Assembly (NCBI GenBank): GCA_002943765.1
Contig: PQWQ01000002.1
Coordinates: 434,001 to 498,000, forward strand
DNA from: Psoroptes ovis
Lineage: Eukaryota; Arthropoda; Arachnida; Sarcoptiformes; Psoroptidae
Direction of reading: 5' to 3'
DNA: 64,000 nucleotides
The notes beneath the pieces were generated by a model, which did not search any database, had not been told where the DNA came from, and worked only from the letters and a program-made list of their open reading frames with translations. The translations under genes were made by a program, and so were the position numbers. The stretch's first letter is position 1. Each line of letters opens with the position of its first letter. This document shows positions 47,679-59,287 of the stretch, in pieces.

Positions 47679-50600
47679 GAAATAATAATACAACAATCAT
47701 TCATCATCATTCAATGACACGATGGTCGTCATCAAAGCAGCCATCAACAACAACAACAACGACAACATCATTTTCAACAATAATGTCATTGATTTCAAAA
47801 TTAAATGTTCATTTTCAAACATCATCGACAATATATCCATGTTTAGATACATTTGATGTACGAATATTAAGAGAATTTGATGCCCGAAATTTCGATAATG
47901 ATAATAATGATAATATTGAAAATAATATTCCATCATATAGTCTCGTAGATAATGATGAAAATTTCAACGATATCAAACATTTAATACGATTATATTGGAC
48001 TAAAAAAGATGTTGTTGATAAAATATTATCATCAATAGATAGACAGCAACAGCAGCAGCAGCGACAACAACAACAGCAAAAACAATTACAACAACAACAA
48101 CAACAAAGACAACGGCAAAGATCATTGTCACATTTTATTACAAATTCAATTTTGAATTTGAATAATAATAATAATCATAATAATAACCATAATAAAGATA
48201 ATAATAATAATAATAATGAAATGAATGATAAAAGAAAAATGAGAAAAAAACGTCGAAGAAAAAAGATGAAACAATATTTGATAAATTCAACTAATGCTAA
48301 TCTTTATGATTATTATTATTATTATTATAATAACCATTATCATCACATTCATAATCATAATCATAATCATAATCATCATCAACATAAACATTTAAATTAT
48401 TTCATTCATTTTGATACAAATAGACAATCATCAACGTTGATAGAAATGAAAAAATTTCATTATGTCAAAGAATATTCTTTGAATAATGAAAATAATAGAA
48501 ATAATAATATCATTGATAATAATGATGAACTAATAAAATCTATTCGTTGCGATACATTTGAACCAAATGAATATATCTATTATTGTTTTGTTTATTTAAT
48601 CCTTTATAAAAATGCAATATTATATGAAAATTTACCACATTGTATACCGACAACAATGATAGCAGCAACAACAACATCGACAATTGATAGAATTACATAT
48701 CAAAATGATGATTCTAATGTCGATAATCTAGATAGTAGTAGCAGTATTTACAATGTAAATAATTATTATTATCATCAAAGATATCGTTCAGCATCCAAAT
48801 CAACTACATCAACAAAGAGAAAATCAACAAATACGAATTATTATAACAACAACAACAACCATAAAATTAAATTCAATTATAATGAAAATAGTAAATATAA
48901 GAATAAGGATGAATCAGTTGTAAATACAGTTGCAAATGGTATGAAAGATAAACAACAACAACAACTACTGCATCATCATCATCATCAGCAGCAGCAGCCG
49001 AATCAATCGAATCATTCAATGTCAATATTAATCAACCATAGTCAAATAATGATAAATAATTCATTCGATGATAATCAAATGAATAATGATGATTTGAAAC
49101 GAATAAATTTAAATGAATCGTCGAATAATAATAATAATCAAATAAAAGAAATGAAATTTGCTCAAAATGATGATGATGATGATGATCGACTACAACGACA
49201 AACTACCAGAATTCGTATACAAACAAATGAATGTAGTTGTAACGAATTTTATTTAGCAAATAATAATAATAATGATAATGATAATTCAAATAATAAAAAA
49301 AAGTTTTATAAAAAAAATTTTAAAACTTTTAATGATGTTATTTCGCTAAAGAATCATAATAAAAATTCAAATAATAATAATAATAATAATATGGCTAATA
49401 TTGATGATGATGATGATGATGATGAATTAATCATTTTAAATTTAATAATAGAAACATGTATGAAAAAATTTCCGGAATTTGAAAAATCAGCCATATCATC
49501 AAACAATGATTATTTGTATTATTATTATTATCATTATTATTATTATTTACATAATAATAATGCTAATAATAATGATATCAATCATAATTTTGATTCAACT
49601 ATGGAATTTTTGAGAAAAAATTTTAAACATACCAAAAGTTCAGAAAACAACTCAAAAATCGATCAACCAGCAAATAATAATAATGACAATGAAAATGACA
49701 GTGATTATAACTTTGACAAGCAAATCCCTGTCATACAAAATGAATCCAGTATTGATGTGGATACAAATCGTAAGAATATGATTGATTTATTGGCTAATGT
49801 CACTGATTATGATAACAATGATGATGATGATGACGATAACATCGGAATTGGTATCAACGATGAATTTGATTATCATTATCCATCATTTGATTCATCGATC
49901 GTTTGTTTGATAACGATCGATAAACCGGAAAAATATTTGTTTAAAATTGAAAACATTGAACCGAATATCGATTGGATGTCAGAAAATAGTAAATTATCAA
50001 ATTTATTTGAAAATAATTTTGAATCGAAAATAATAAATTCAAGCAATTTTTTGACAAATTTCTTGACAATAAGAATGGGTTATTCAAGCGTAGATCCACA
50101 AATTAATATTGAAAATTTGCAACAATCACATTATTTGCAATCAAATTATTTACGTATAGAAGCATTATCATCGTTGAATTTAACGTTGAAATTTCAAAAA
50201 CGATTTAACCATAATCGACAACGAATACAAATCGATGATAAAAATAATAATGATAATTTATTGATACAAATTTATCATCAATTATCGAAATGGCTGAAAA
50301 AGATTGTATCAATTTTTATAATGAAAATGTTTCGTTATAATAATAAATTGATAATCGACGATAACGGCGGCGATGGTGATGGTGATGACGATTTTCACCA
50401 AAATAATGAAAATAATATTCAAATATTGGCTTATAAACAACAACAAAAACAGCAACAACAACAACAAAAACACAGAGAAAATGATTTATTGTCAACTATT
50501 TCTTTCAACAATAATAACAACAGCAGCTACAATATGACCGAATTTCATATAATTTCAATCATATTGTCAATATTTATTGTATTGACATTTATGATTTATA

Positions 50601-51133
50601 TTTTATTAGCCATTTATGGTTACATTATTAATAATAAATCAAATTTTAATTGTGATAAACGAATAAATAATAAAAATAAAACAATTATTGTTTATGATGA
50701 TCATAATATCGTTACAACGACAACAATCAACAATGATAATGATAATACAACGAATTTCATTGATTCTGATGGAAGAAAAATGATTAAAAGATCAATCGAA
50801 TCAATTAATTCCGATGAATCAATAATTGTAAATAATAATCGTCAACAGATTCAAACATCAATACCGAATAATAATAATGATGATGATGAATGTATTGGTG
50901 GTGGATATGAATCATTGACCAAATATAATAAATCCAATATTTCTACATTTATTACGATCAATGATGATGATGATCGCCATCACCAGAACCACCAACAACA
51001 ACAACAGCATCAACAAAATGGTGTAACGGGAAATGAATACATTCATCCACATCATAAAGCAACACTGCCATCTAAGAACATGAATCCGACAACAAACATT
51101 GTACATTTGAAAACATTTCAAACATTGAATTAG
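47679..51133 (+). CDS. Asn-rich single-pass membrane protein, last exon
   Basis: A frame of about 1150 codons opens at a splice acceptor (AATTATTTAG ending at 47678); the first in-frame ATG is 47714. I do not recognise the family. The long first part is broken by poly-Asn, poly-Gln, poly-His, poly-Asp and Tyr-rich tracts coded by simple repeats, between more normal blocks that hold eight cysteines (an even number, as in a disulfide-bonded ectodomain): near YPCLDTF, IRCDTF, YYCFVY, LPHCIP, ECSCNEF, IETCMKK and IVCLITI. A single hydrophobic segment of about 27 residues (IISIILSIFIVLTFMIYILL..., about 50549-50628) precedes a cytoplasmic tail of about 165 residues. With the signal-peptide exon at 38.2 kb this would be a type I receptor-like protein of about 1190 residues. 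It is convergent with the mitochondrial Hsp70 gene, 382 bp apart. Confidence 0.8.
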
Positions 51134-51515
51134 CGTGTAAATTCATTGTCTTTCAATGACAAATATTGTAAATTTGTAATTTATTTAATTTTTTTGAATT
51201 TATTTATATTTTTTGCATTATTTTTTTTTAAAGAAAAAACGTATTTTGAATGAGAAAAATTGAAATTATAATTATAATAAATGATTGAAACCTGTGAAAA
51301 AAAAACGAAAAAATGGAAAAATTGTTTTCAATAATTCTAAGGAGGAATATCGAAGATACAAATAATAATAACTAACAAGATTGTTATGAAGATGAATCTT
51401 CATGGTGATTATCATGTGTTTGTGTGTGTTTATTTATTATGAGAATTTTTATTAATTTTGGAGAAGAAAATCTACATGTTTAAATGAATATTTGTAATTT
51501 TTATTGAACATTTTT

Positions 51516-53726
51516 TCAATTTTTTTCCTCTTTCTTGTCTTCTTGTTTAGTTGAATCTGACGATGAATCCGTTGATGATGATGATTGTTCACGATCAGCA
51601 GCCATCTATTGATGAATAGAATTATAAATTATGAAAAATAAAAATAAGAATTAATCAGTTTTCAATGCATACCTTTTTATATGCCATTTCAAATAATTTC
51701 AACGATGATTGTTGTAAATCATTACATGTTTCTTTAATTTTTTCCGGTGTTTCATTATCTTTATTGGCCAATATTTCACGTGTTTTGGCAATTTTTTCTT
51801 TGAGTTTTTCATATTCTTCAGTTGGTAATTGATCTTTAAATTCTTCCATTTTACTTTCAGTATCATGAATAATTCCTTCAGCTTGATTAACTGTTTCGAC
51901 AATTTCACGTTTTTTACGATCTTCTTCAGCGAATTTTTCGGCAGCTTTGATCATATTTTCGATATCATCTTTGGATAAACCACCACTTGATTGAATGACT
52001 ATTTGATGTTCTTTTCCAGTTCCTTTATCTCGTGCTGATACATTTACAATACCGTTTGCATCAATATCAAATGTGACTTCAATTTGAGGTACACCTCGTG
52101 GTGCTGGCGGGATACCGACAAGTGAAAATTGTCCTAATAATTTATTATTTGCGGCCATTTCACGTTCACCTTGGTATACTTTGATTTCGACTTGTGTTTG
52201 TCCATCAGCAGCCGTTGAAAAGACTTGTGATTTTTTTGTTGGAATAGTGGTATTTCTATTGATCAATTTAGTCATAACGCCTCCCAACGTTTCGATACCC
52301 AAAGAAAGTGGTGTTACATCAAGTAAAAGGATTTCAGTGACATTACCGGAAAGGACACCCCCTTGAACAGCAGCACCGACAGCAACAGCTTCATCCGGAT
52401 TAACAGATTTACTTGGAGCGCGACCAAATGTTTCTTGAACTACTTCTTGTACTTTAGGCATTCTAGTCATACCACCAACAAGAATAACTTCTTTGATATC
52501 AGATCTATTGATTTCAGCATCAGCTATGGCTTTTTTACATGGTTCAATTGTACGTTTAATAAGATCTGCAACAAGCGACTCGAATTTTGAACGTGTCAAT
52601 TTTAAATTCATGTGTTTTGGACCAGCAGCATCCATAGTCAAATATGGTAAATTGATATCAGTTTGCAATGATGAAGATAATTCAATCTTGGCTTTTTCAG
52701 CAGCTTCTTTCAAACGTTGCATGGCCATTATATCTTTGGTCACATCTACGCCTTGATCTTTTTTAAATTCATTGGCTAAATATGTAACTAAAGCATTATC
52801 GAAATCTTCCCCACCAAGGAATGTGTCACCATTTGTAGATTTAACTTCGAAAACTCCCTTTTGAATTTCAAGAATTGAAATATCGAATGTACCACCACCT
52901 AAATCATAAACGGCAATAATTTTATCTTCACTTTTGTCCATACCGTAGGCAATAGCAGCAGCCGTTGGTTCATTGATAACACGTAAAACATTTAAACCAG
53001 CAATTTGACCAGCATCTTTAGTAGCTTGACGTTGTGAATCATTGAAATAAGCAGGTACAGTGATCACAGCGTTTTTAACCGATTGATTAAGATAGCTTTC
53101 AGCTGTTTCTTTCATTTTCATCAAAACAAAGGCACCGATTTGTGATGGTGAATACATTTTTCCATGTGCTTCAACCCAAGCATCACCATTAGATGCTTTG
53201 ACAATTTTGTATGATACGATTTTCATATCTTTTTGTACATCCGAATCATCAAACCGTCTTCCAATCAATCGTTTTGTTGCATAAAATGTATTTGCCGCAT
53301 TCGTTACTGCTTGACGTTTAGCAGGCATACCAACTAATCGTTCACCATCTTTGGTGAATGCAACAACCGAAGGTGTTGTACGAGAACCTTCAGCATTTTC
53401 AATAACTTTCGGTGTTTTACCTTCCATAACGGCAACACAAGAATTGGTTGTACCTAAATCAATACCAATTACATAACCTTTAACTTGTTCTGATTTCCAT
53501 CTTTTCGAATTCATAAATAAATATGATTCTTGATATCTTTTCAATAAAGATGTAGCCTGTTTTAAATTATTAGAATATTAATCTAATCTTTTTAAAATAC
53601 CGAAAAATGGAATCTTACATTTAGATCATTTTTTGTACAATGTGTTCGTACCGGCAAACACTTGAACATGGACGAACCAACATTTCGAGATATGAATAAT
53701 TTTGATGCTTGAAGAATTGTAGACAT
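51516..53726 (-). CDS. HSPA9: Mitochondrial Hsp70 (mortalin/HSPA9, Hsc70-5)
   Basis: Three exons: 53726-53619, 53556-51673 and 51605-51516, with 62- and 67-bp GT-AG introns, all phase 0. They give 693 residues (human mortalin 679). The first about 55 residues are basic, Ser-rich and free of acidic clusters, a matrix-targeting presequence. The ATPase domain follows: GIDLGTTNSCVAVMEG near 67-82, INEPTAAAIAYG, VYDLGGGTFDISIL and VGGMTRMPKVQ. Then come the linker (LLLDVTPLSLGIETLGG), the substrate-binding domain and the helical lid. The last exon restores the Ser/Lys/Glu-rich tail characteristic of mortalin in place of the read-through end VCIEN. The protein drives matrix import with TIM44/GrpE, folds matrix proteins and takes part in Fe-S assembly. 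AATAAA-type signals follow within 100 bp of the stop. Confidence 0.97.
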
Positions 53727-54975
53727 TTTTGATTTTTTAAAAATTAAAAAATTATTTATCAAATGTAATTATGATGAAATTTAATTTTGAATGAAAAAAC
53801 TGTATTTGAAATAAAAAAAAACTGGTGTGCTTGTGTTAACCACAACGATGATCAAATATGTACTAATGCAATGTATGCGCAATATATTTCTAAACATGTG
53901 TTCGCAATGCGCGATATGAATTGAAATGGTGAAAGAAGAGACACTTCGAGTCTTGATCGACCATTTGTAAATTCATAAAAAATGTGTCGAAATTTAGTAA
54001 CAAATGAATGTGAAATGAAAATTTAAATTTAAATCACCAGCTAAAGGTGGCGCCAATTTTTCAACTTTTTAAATATATTAAGCTCCATGGTTGATCAAAT
54101 ATCATCATTCGGTTCAATGGTCTTGCACAGCTCTTCTTCATTTGTGTATTCATCAATTCAAAGAAGAGGAAAAATGTTGGCAAAATTTTTGTCATTTATT
54201 CATTTGTAAGTTTCAATCAAGAAATCATCATCGACATTACTTTTTGTTTGGAAACGAATCAAGCAGTACCAAGCATGAATGATTATCAAATAGTTTGATT
54301 GCCATCATCATCATTACATGAATGTAATATGAATAACAATCAAAATCTTATCAAAATTGGTAATTCAATATATGAGATTGTATTATTGATTGAAATATAA
54401 CAAAAGTTGATTTGTTGAATTTTTTCAATCATCAATCGAAGTGTCTTGTGCCGATTTGTGTGCAACCACCACCACCAACACCACCCCAAACACAAGCTCA
54501 ATCATTTGCAGGCACGAAGGTTTTCATTTTCAACTATTTTCTATTTTTTCAAATAAATTGAAATCAAGCGAAAGCAAAACACCTGGTTAAATAATAAAAA
54601 TGATGATTTCTATTGATTAAACTAATAATAATGATGATGCGCTTGATGCCATGCAATTGCCATCCTATTTTTTTTTCATTTGTTTAAAATGCTGAACATC
54701 TACAAAACCAAAGGCTATAGCTTGCTTGATCGAAATAACTCTTTCAGGTTTTTTATGTTGTTGGATTTCATCCTTTTTTTTCGATTTCTTTTGTATTCAA
54801 TCAAGTTTAATTTATCATAATTGTCATTATTATGATAAAATTATTATTATCATTATCATTATTATGTTACACATTACAATAATAATAATTAATTGTTATT
54901 TATTCATGTTGAATCAACAATTGGTTAGTCTTTTTTTCCATGTTTCGATGCCTACATTTTCAAATGATTATTTCC

Positions 54976-54993
54976 CTCTCTCTCTCTCTCTCT
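54976..54993. repeat. (CT)n microsatellite
   Basis: Uninterrupted CT run. Confidence 0.85.
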
Positions 54994-55760
54994 TTTCATC
55001 AAAACAAACGATATCCAATGAACGAGCTGCCGTGTGTTCATCATTAGCGTATCACATAATTATCTCGATTATTATCATCATCATTGTTGTTATTAGGAAT
55101 AAACAGGTTCACGCCAAAAAAAATGGATAATGTTTGTGGATATTTCATTTTTGTTTTTGTTCTGTTGTTTTACATTGAATATAAATAGAAAGGATTCATT
55201 TTACATATCAAAAGAATATTCAATTGGTTGTAAACAATTACAATTGTAAAGATATAAATACAAAATAAAACAATAACAAGTATAAAACAAGCATAAGCAA
55301 ACGCTAACAATTGAACAAACAAACAAGTTTTATCCCGAAAAAAAAATTGTATGTATTTTCAAATGTATAAAATATAGTTTTTCAATTCATTTTCGTATCA
55401 TTATAACCATGTATATTGTGTATCGATGATTGTCGTCATAATACCGGAAAATAAATTCAAGAAAAAATAAAATAAAATATCACAGGTAAACATTGAATTG
55501 AATTGAATTGAATCGAATTGATGAATGAATCATTAATCCAGAAAAAAAAACTTGAATTATTATCATCATTATCATTAGTATTAGTATTGTTATATTCGTA
55601 GAAATACAAGAAAAAAGGAAAACTTTCTCATTGAAATTTAATCCTTTTCTTCTTCGATGTTATTATACGAAGTAGAAAATCAAAAAATTCAGAAATTTTT
55701 CCATTTCTTCTTCATCGTCAACTTGTTGTTGTATATAAACACCATTATCATCAGTATTAC

Positions 55761-55761
<1 letters not shown>

Positions 55762-55798
<37 letters not shown>
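55762..55798. repeat. (ATT)n microsatellite
   Basis: About 12 perfect ATT units. Confidence 0.92.
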
Positions 55799-55799
<1 letters not shown>

Positions 55800-56903
55800 G
55801 AAGATTATATAATCAACATCATCATCTTTATCATTATTCGTTTATTATCATCGCATATTGACAATTGACTTGGAGATTTTTGAAGAAAGAATTAAGTAAA
55901 AGAGGTAAAAGAGAAAATAGACAATATCTCATTCGATAATGATGATAATTGTTGTCGTTGTTGTTGTCACTGTTGTTGTTGTATGTATGTTTGAATTAAA
56001 TGCAACAACAGCGAACAAACAACAAAGGTTATTTATCTATTTTTTTCTACAATAATAATAACAATGATGAATAAATGACAACGAGGACATTGGAAAAAAA
56101 GAAAAGAAAAGAAATTAAAAGGACAAATATTCATTCATTCATTCAATCATTCATTCATTCGTTCATTTGTCAGTTCATTCACTGGCAAATTCTAAATATT
56201 GTTATTTAAATTTTCTTCATTTCATTCATTTCATTTCATTCAAAGTTCTTTTCTATTCGATTGAACAACCAAACAAAACTAAACAAAATAAAATGACAAT
56301 TGAAGCGAATAATGATGATGATGATTATTATTATTATTATTTTGATTTTGATTATTATTATAACATGGACAAACAATCAAAAATAACCATTGATCTTGGC
56401 AATCATCGCCGTCATAATCGCCAAAACAAATTTGAAATTTTTTTTCTTTGAAAACATTTGGCTTGAAACATTTCTTGTTTTTTCTTAGCCGATTTCAAAT
56501 CAAATCGATGACAGAGACTGGATGAGAAAAAGGCAATACTAAGGCCTGAATACAAACGACAAATACTAACTGTATCATACATATGATAATGGGAATAATG
56601 TTGTCATTACATAATACTACATGATCTAAAGGTTTGAAATCTTGGCGAATGTAAAATAAAATAAATCAAAGAAATGAGAGACACAAAATAACACGAGGTT
56701 AATGGATTTAAAATGAAACAAAGACGAAAAAAAATGAAAATTCAATTGACACAATTTTCTTTCGTTTTGCTTTGTTTTGTTTTCACCTGTAACAACAACA
56801 ACAGGTATTTTATTATTGAATAAAATGAAATGAAAAATTTAATTTAAATTTCAATTCAATTTTGATACGAATTTCGACTTATTAAATCAAATGATTACAT
56901 GTA

Positions 56904-57136
56904 TGTCAAGAAAAAGCTTAAAAAAATCATGAAAGTCGTTGTTTATGAATATCCCCATAAAAAACCGTTGAAATATTGAAATGTTGAAAAATTAACATTT
57001 CATCAGTCATTCTGCTTTGAAGAATCATCTACCTCACACTGTAGAAAAATATTAAAATTAAGAAAAATAATTAAAATTAAACTAAAATAAATAAAAATTA
57101 TTAAAAATAAAATTTAAAATTGTGTTTTTTACGATA
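56904..57136 (+). repeat. Ty3 element 5' LTR
   Basis: 233-bp direct repeat beginning TGTCAAGAAAAAGC and ending TACGATA; identical by eye with 62352-62584. Confidence 0.95.
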
Positions 57137-57214
57137 AGCCAGCAAGATATTGAATCTGTTTGGCTAATATTGGCTGCAAATAAAAAAAAAAAGAAGAAAA
57201 GTTATAGCTGAAAA

Positions 57215-59092
57215 ATGGAAGATTTCCAAGACGCAATTGAAAACCCAACTGATGGGAATACTCGTCTCACACCAAACAATGAATTAGAAAAGAAAAAATC
57301 ATCGATTCGAGCAACCATAACGAGAATCTTCAACGATTCAAGATGTGCTCCGTACGATTTCATGACAAAATTCAGAAAATTATCAGAGGATATTGACCAA
57401 TATCAAAAATTATATGAAGAAAGATTAAAATTTTCAAAAGAAAATAACAAAGTTTTTGACGAAGAACAATTCAAATTGATCAATCAAGACTACCAAGGAA
57501 AATATGATAAAATCATGAACAAATATCGACGTTATGATGAAAAATTGAATTCGGTTCATGAATCTAATGATGACAACGACAACCCAAATTCCAACAATAT
57601 TGTCAATGATAATATCAATAATAACGATAATAATAACAACAACAATCCAAATCCCAACAATATTGTCAATGATAATATCAACAATAACAATAATAATAAC
57701 AACAACAATCCAAATCCCAACAATATTGTCAATGATAATATCAATAATAACGATAATAATAACAACAACAATCCAAATCCCAACAATATTGTCAATGATA
57801 ATATCAACAATAACAATAATAATAACAACAACAATCCAAATCCCAACAATATTGTCAATGACAATATCAACAATAACAATAATAATAACAACAACAATCC
57901 AAATTCCAATAATATTGTCAATAATAATACCAATTATAACAATGACAACAACAATAATAACAACAACAACAATTTCAATAGTAGTATTAACGAATACTAT
58001 AGTGAACTTCGTACATATGAACAATTAAAATATCTAAAAAAATTTGATGGTAAATTCCTCAACTTTCGAGAATTCTTCACACCATTGGAAAAGGTATTAG
58101 ACCAATCTAATATGCCAGAACTCACAAAATTGCATATTTTGAAAGATAAATTGGACGAAAAAACAGTCAGATTAATCGAAAGCTACTACGATTTAAACGA
58201 TTACAATCAGGCTAAAATGAAATTGAAAAACCATTTTTTCAACGAAAATGAAATTTTTAACCGGATATTGAAAGATTTCGCAAATGAAAAACCAATTGAA
58301 GATGATTTCGATGAAAAACAAATCGACAAGTTGTTAGAAAATATTGAAAGAACATACAAAATATTGAATTCTTCGCAAGCAAATGATCAAATAAAAGACA
58401 AGTTCAAGCTCATGATTGGTAGTAAATTATCAAATTCATTATTCCAAAAAATTAGAACAGTAACAGATAAAAAAGTTGAAGAAATTATTGGCGTTCTGAA
58501 AGAATGTCATCTAATTGCTAAAGAAAGGAAGGAATCTATACATTTATTGGCCAATTATGAAGTCACCCAAACAAGACAAACAAATAATCGAATTCGTAAT
58601 AATAATAACAATAGTAATAATAGAACATATTCAACAACAATTAACCGATTTATGTGTTACTTTTGTAATAACAATTCTCATAATACCATTGATTGTAGAG
58701 CACAGATTCCTCCGTTAGAAAAAAAACGAATCATCGATAATCGCAACCTATGTCGAAATTGCTTTAAGCCTAATCATAAAGCTTTAGATTGTCGAAACAA
58801 CCGTCGTTGTGGTATCTGCTCACAAAAACACCATGCTTTATATTGTCATCATAATAATAATAATTTTGACCGTACTCGAACAAACAATACAAACCGAGAC
58901 AACAGCCATAATAATAATCAAAATTTCTTAGTTACTCAAACCGAAATCAATAATCAAACACCATCATTACCTCTCAATGAATCCGATAGTAATGCTCAAC
59001 AACCTAATGTAAATGAAACTAATCAGGAACAGATATTAGAACGAAATTTTTTTGTGAATTATAGCGACGATGAATCAGTAATTGGTCTACAT
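57215..59092 (+). CDS. Ty3 element gag, BEL/Pao-like, truncated by MITE
   Basis: Starts at ATG 57215. An N-terminal charged helical region (about 1-115), then an Asn-rich repeat tract (123-248), then a DUF1759-like region (about 272-350: LKKFDGKFLNFREFF ... LKDKLDEKTVRLIESYY), then three zinc knuckles: CYFCNNNSHNTIDC, CRNCFKPNHKALDC (both CX2CX4HX4C) and CGICSQKHHALYC. This layout and the spacer between the knuckles resemble BEL/Pao gag rather than the usual Ty3 gag; compare the same module in the BEL element at 11.8 kb. Translation would run into the hAT MITE and stop at 59183-59185, so the native end is lost. Confidence 0.9.
57581..57958 (+). repeat. 63-bp coding minisatellite in gag
   Basis: Six tandem 63-bp units, the last diverged, each encoding 21 residues beginning NPNPNNIVNDNI and then poly-Asn with optional Asp. 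The units alternate between an Asp and an Asn form (1 and 3 against 2, 4 and 5), suggesting duplication of a two-unit block. The unit length keeps the frame. Confidence 0.95.
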
Positions 59093-59279
59093 CAGTCATT
59101 CTCAACCTTTTTTTCGCCGCGGCACACTGAAAAAAGGAAAAGCCTTCATTTCCAAAATCTTGCGGCACACCAAGTAAGGGAATAGTAAAGGAATGAGTTA
59201 GATTTCCGAAATTTGGCGGCACACTTTTGGAATCTGGCGGAACACTAAAGTGCCGCGGAACACCGGTTGAGAATGACTG
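59093..59279. mobile_element. hAT-type MITE nested in gag-pol
   Basis: 187 bp with 15-bp inverted ends CAGTCATTCTCAACC, flanked by a perfect 8-bp target duplication GTCTACAT (59085-59092 and 59280-59287), as expected for hAT transposons. It is non-coding and less A+T-rich than its host. It holds five GCGGMACAC motifs in the same orientation (59119, 59162, 59216, 59237 and 59255), likely subterminal transposase-binding repeats. The ends resemble the Charlie-like hAT consensus. MITE plus one duplication adds 195 bp, a multiple of three, so the frame is kept but an in-frame stop is introduced. Confidence 0.95.
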
Positions 59280-59287
59280 GTCTACAT

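Larger units (their letters stand above)
53727..56903. other. Intergenic, no gene seen
   Basis: Upstream of the mitochondrial Hsp70 start (its promoter presumably lies here) and up to the Ty3 element. A+T-rich with TC and ATT microsatellites. No supportable coding exon or RNA gene. Confidence 0.6.

Noticed and set aside
57581..57958. CRISPR-like regular repeat array
   Set aside because: Units are contiguous with no spacers, keep frame and encode Asn-rich protein in an animal retroelement.
57434..58028. Long hydrophobic (Ile/Val/Leu) frames on the - strand and a Thr/Ile-rich + frame over the gag repeats
   Set aside because: They are other-frame readings of the 63-bp Asn-codon repeat inside the gag coding sequence.
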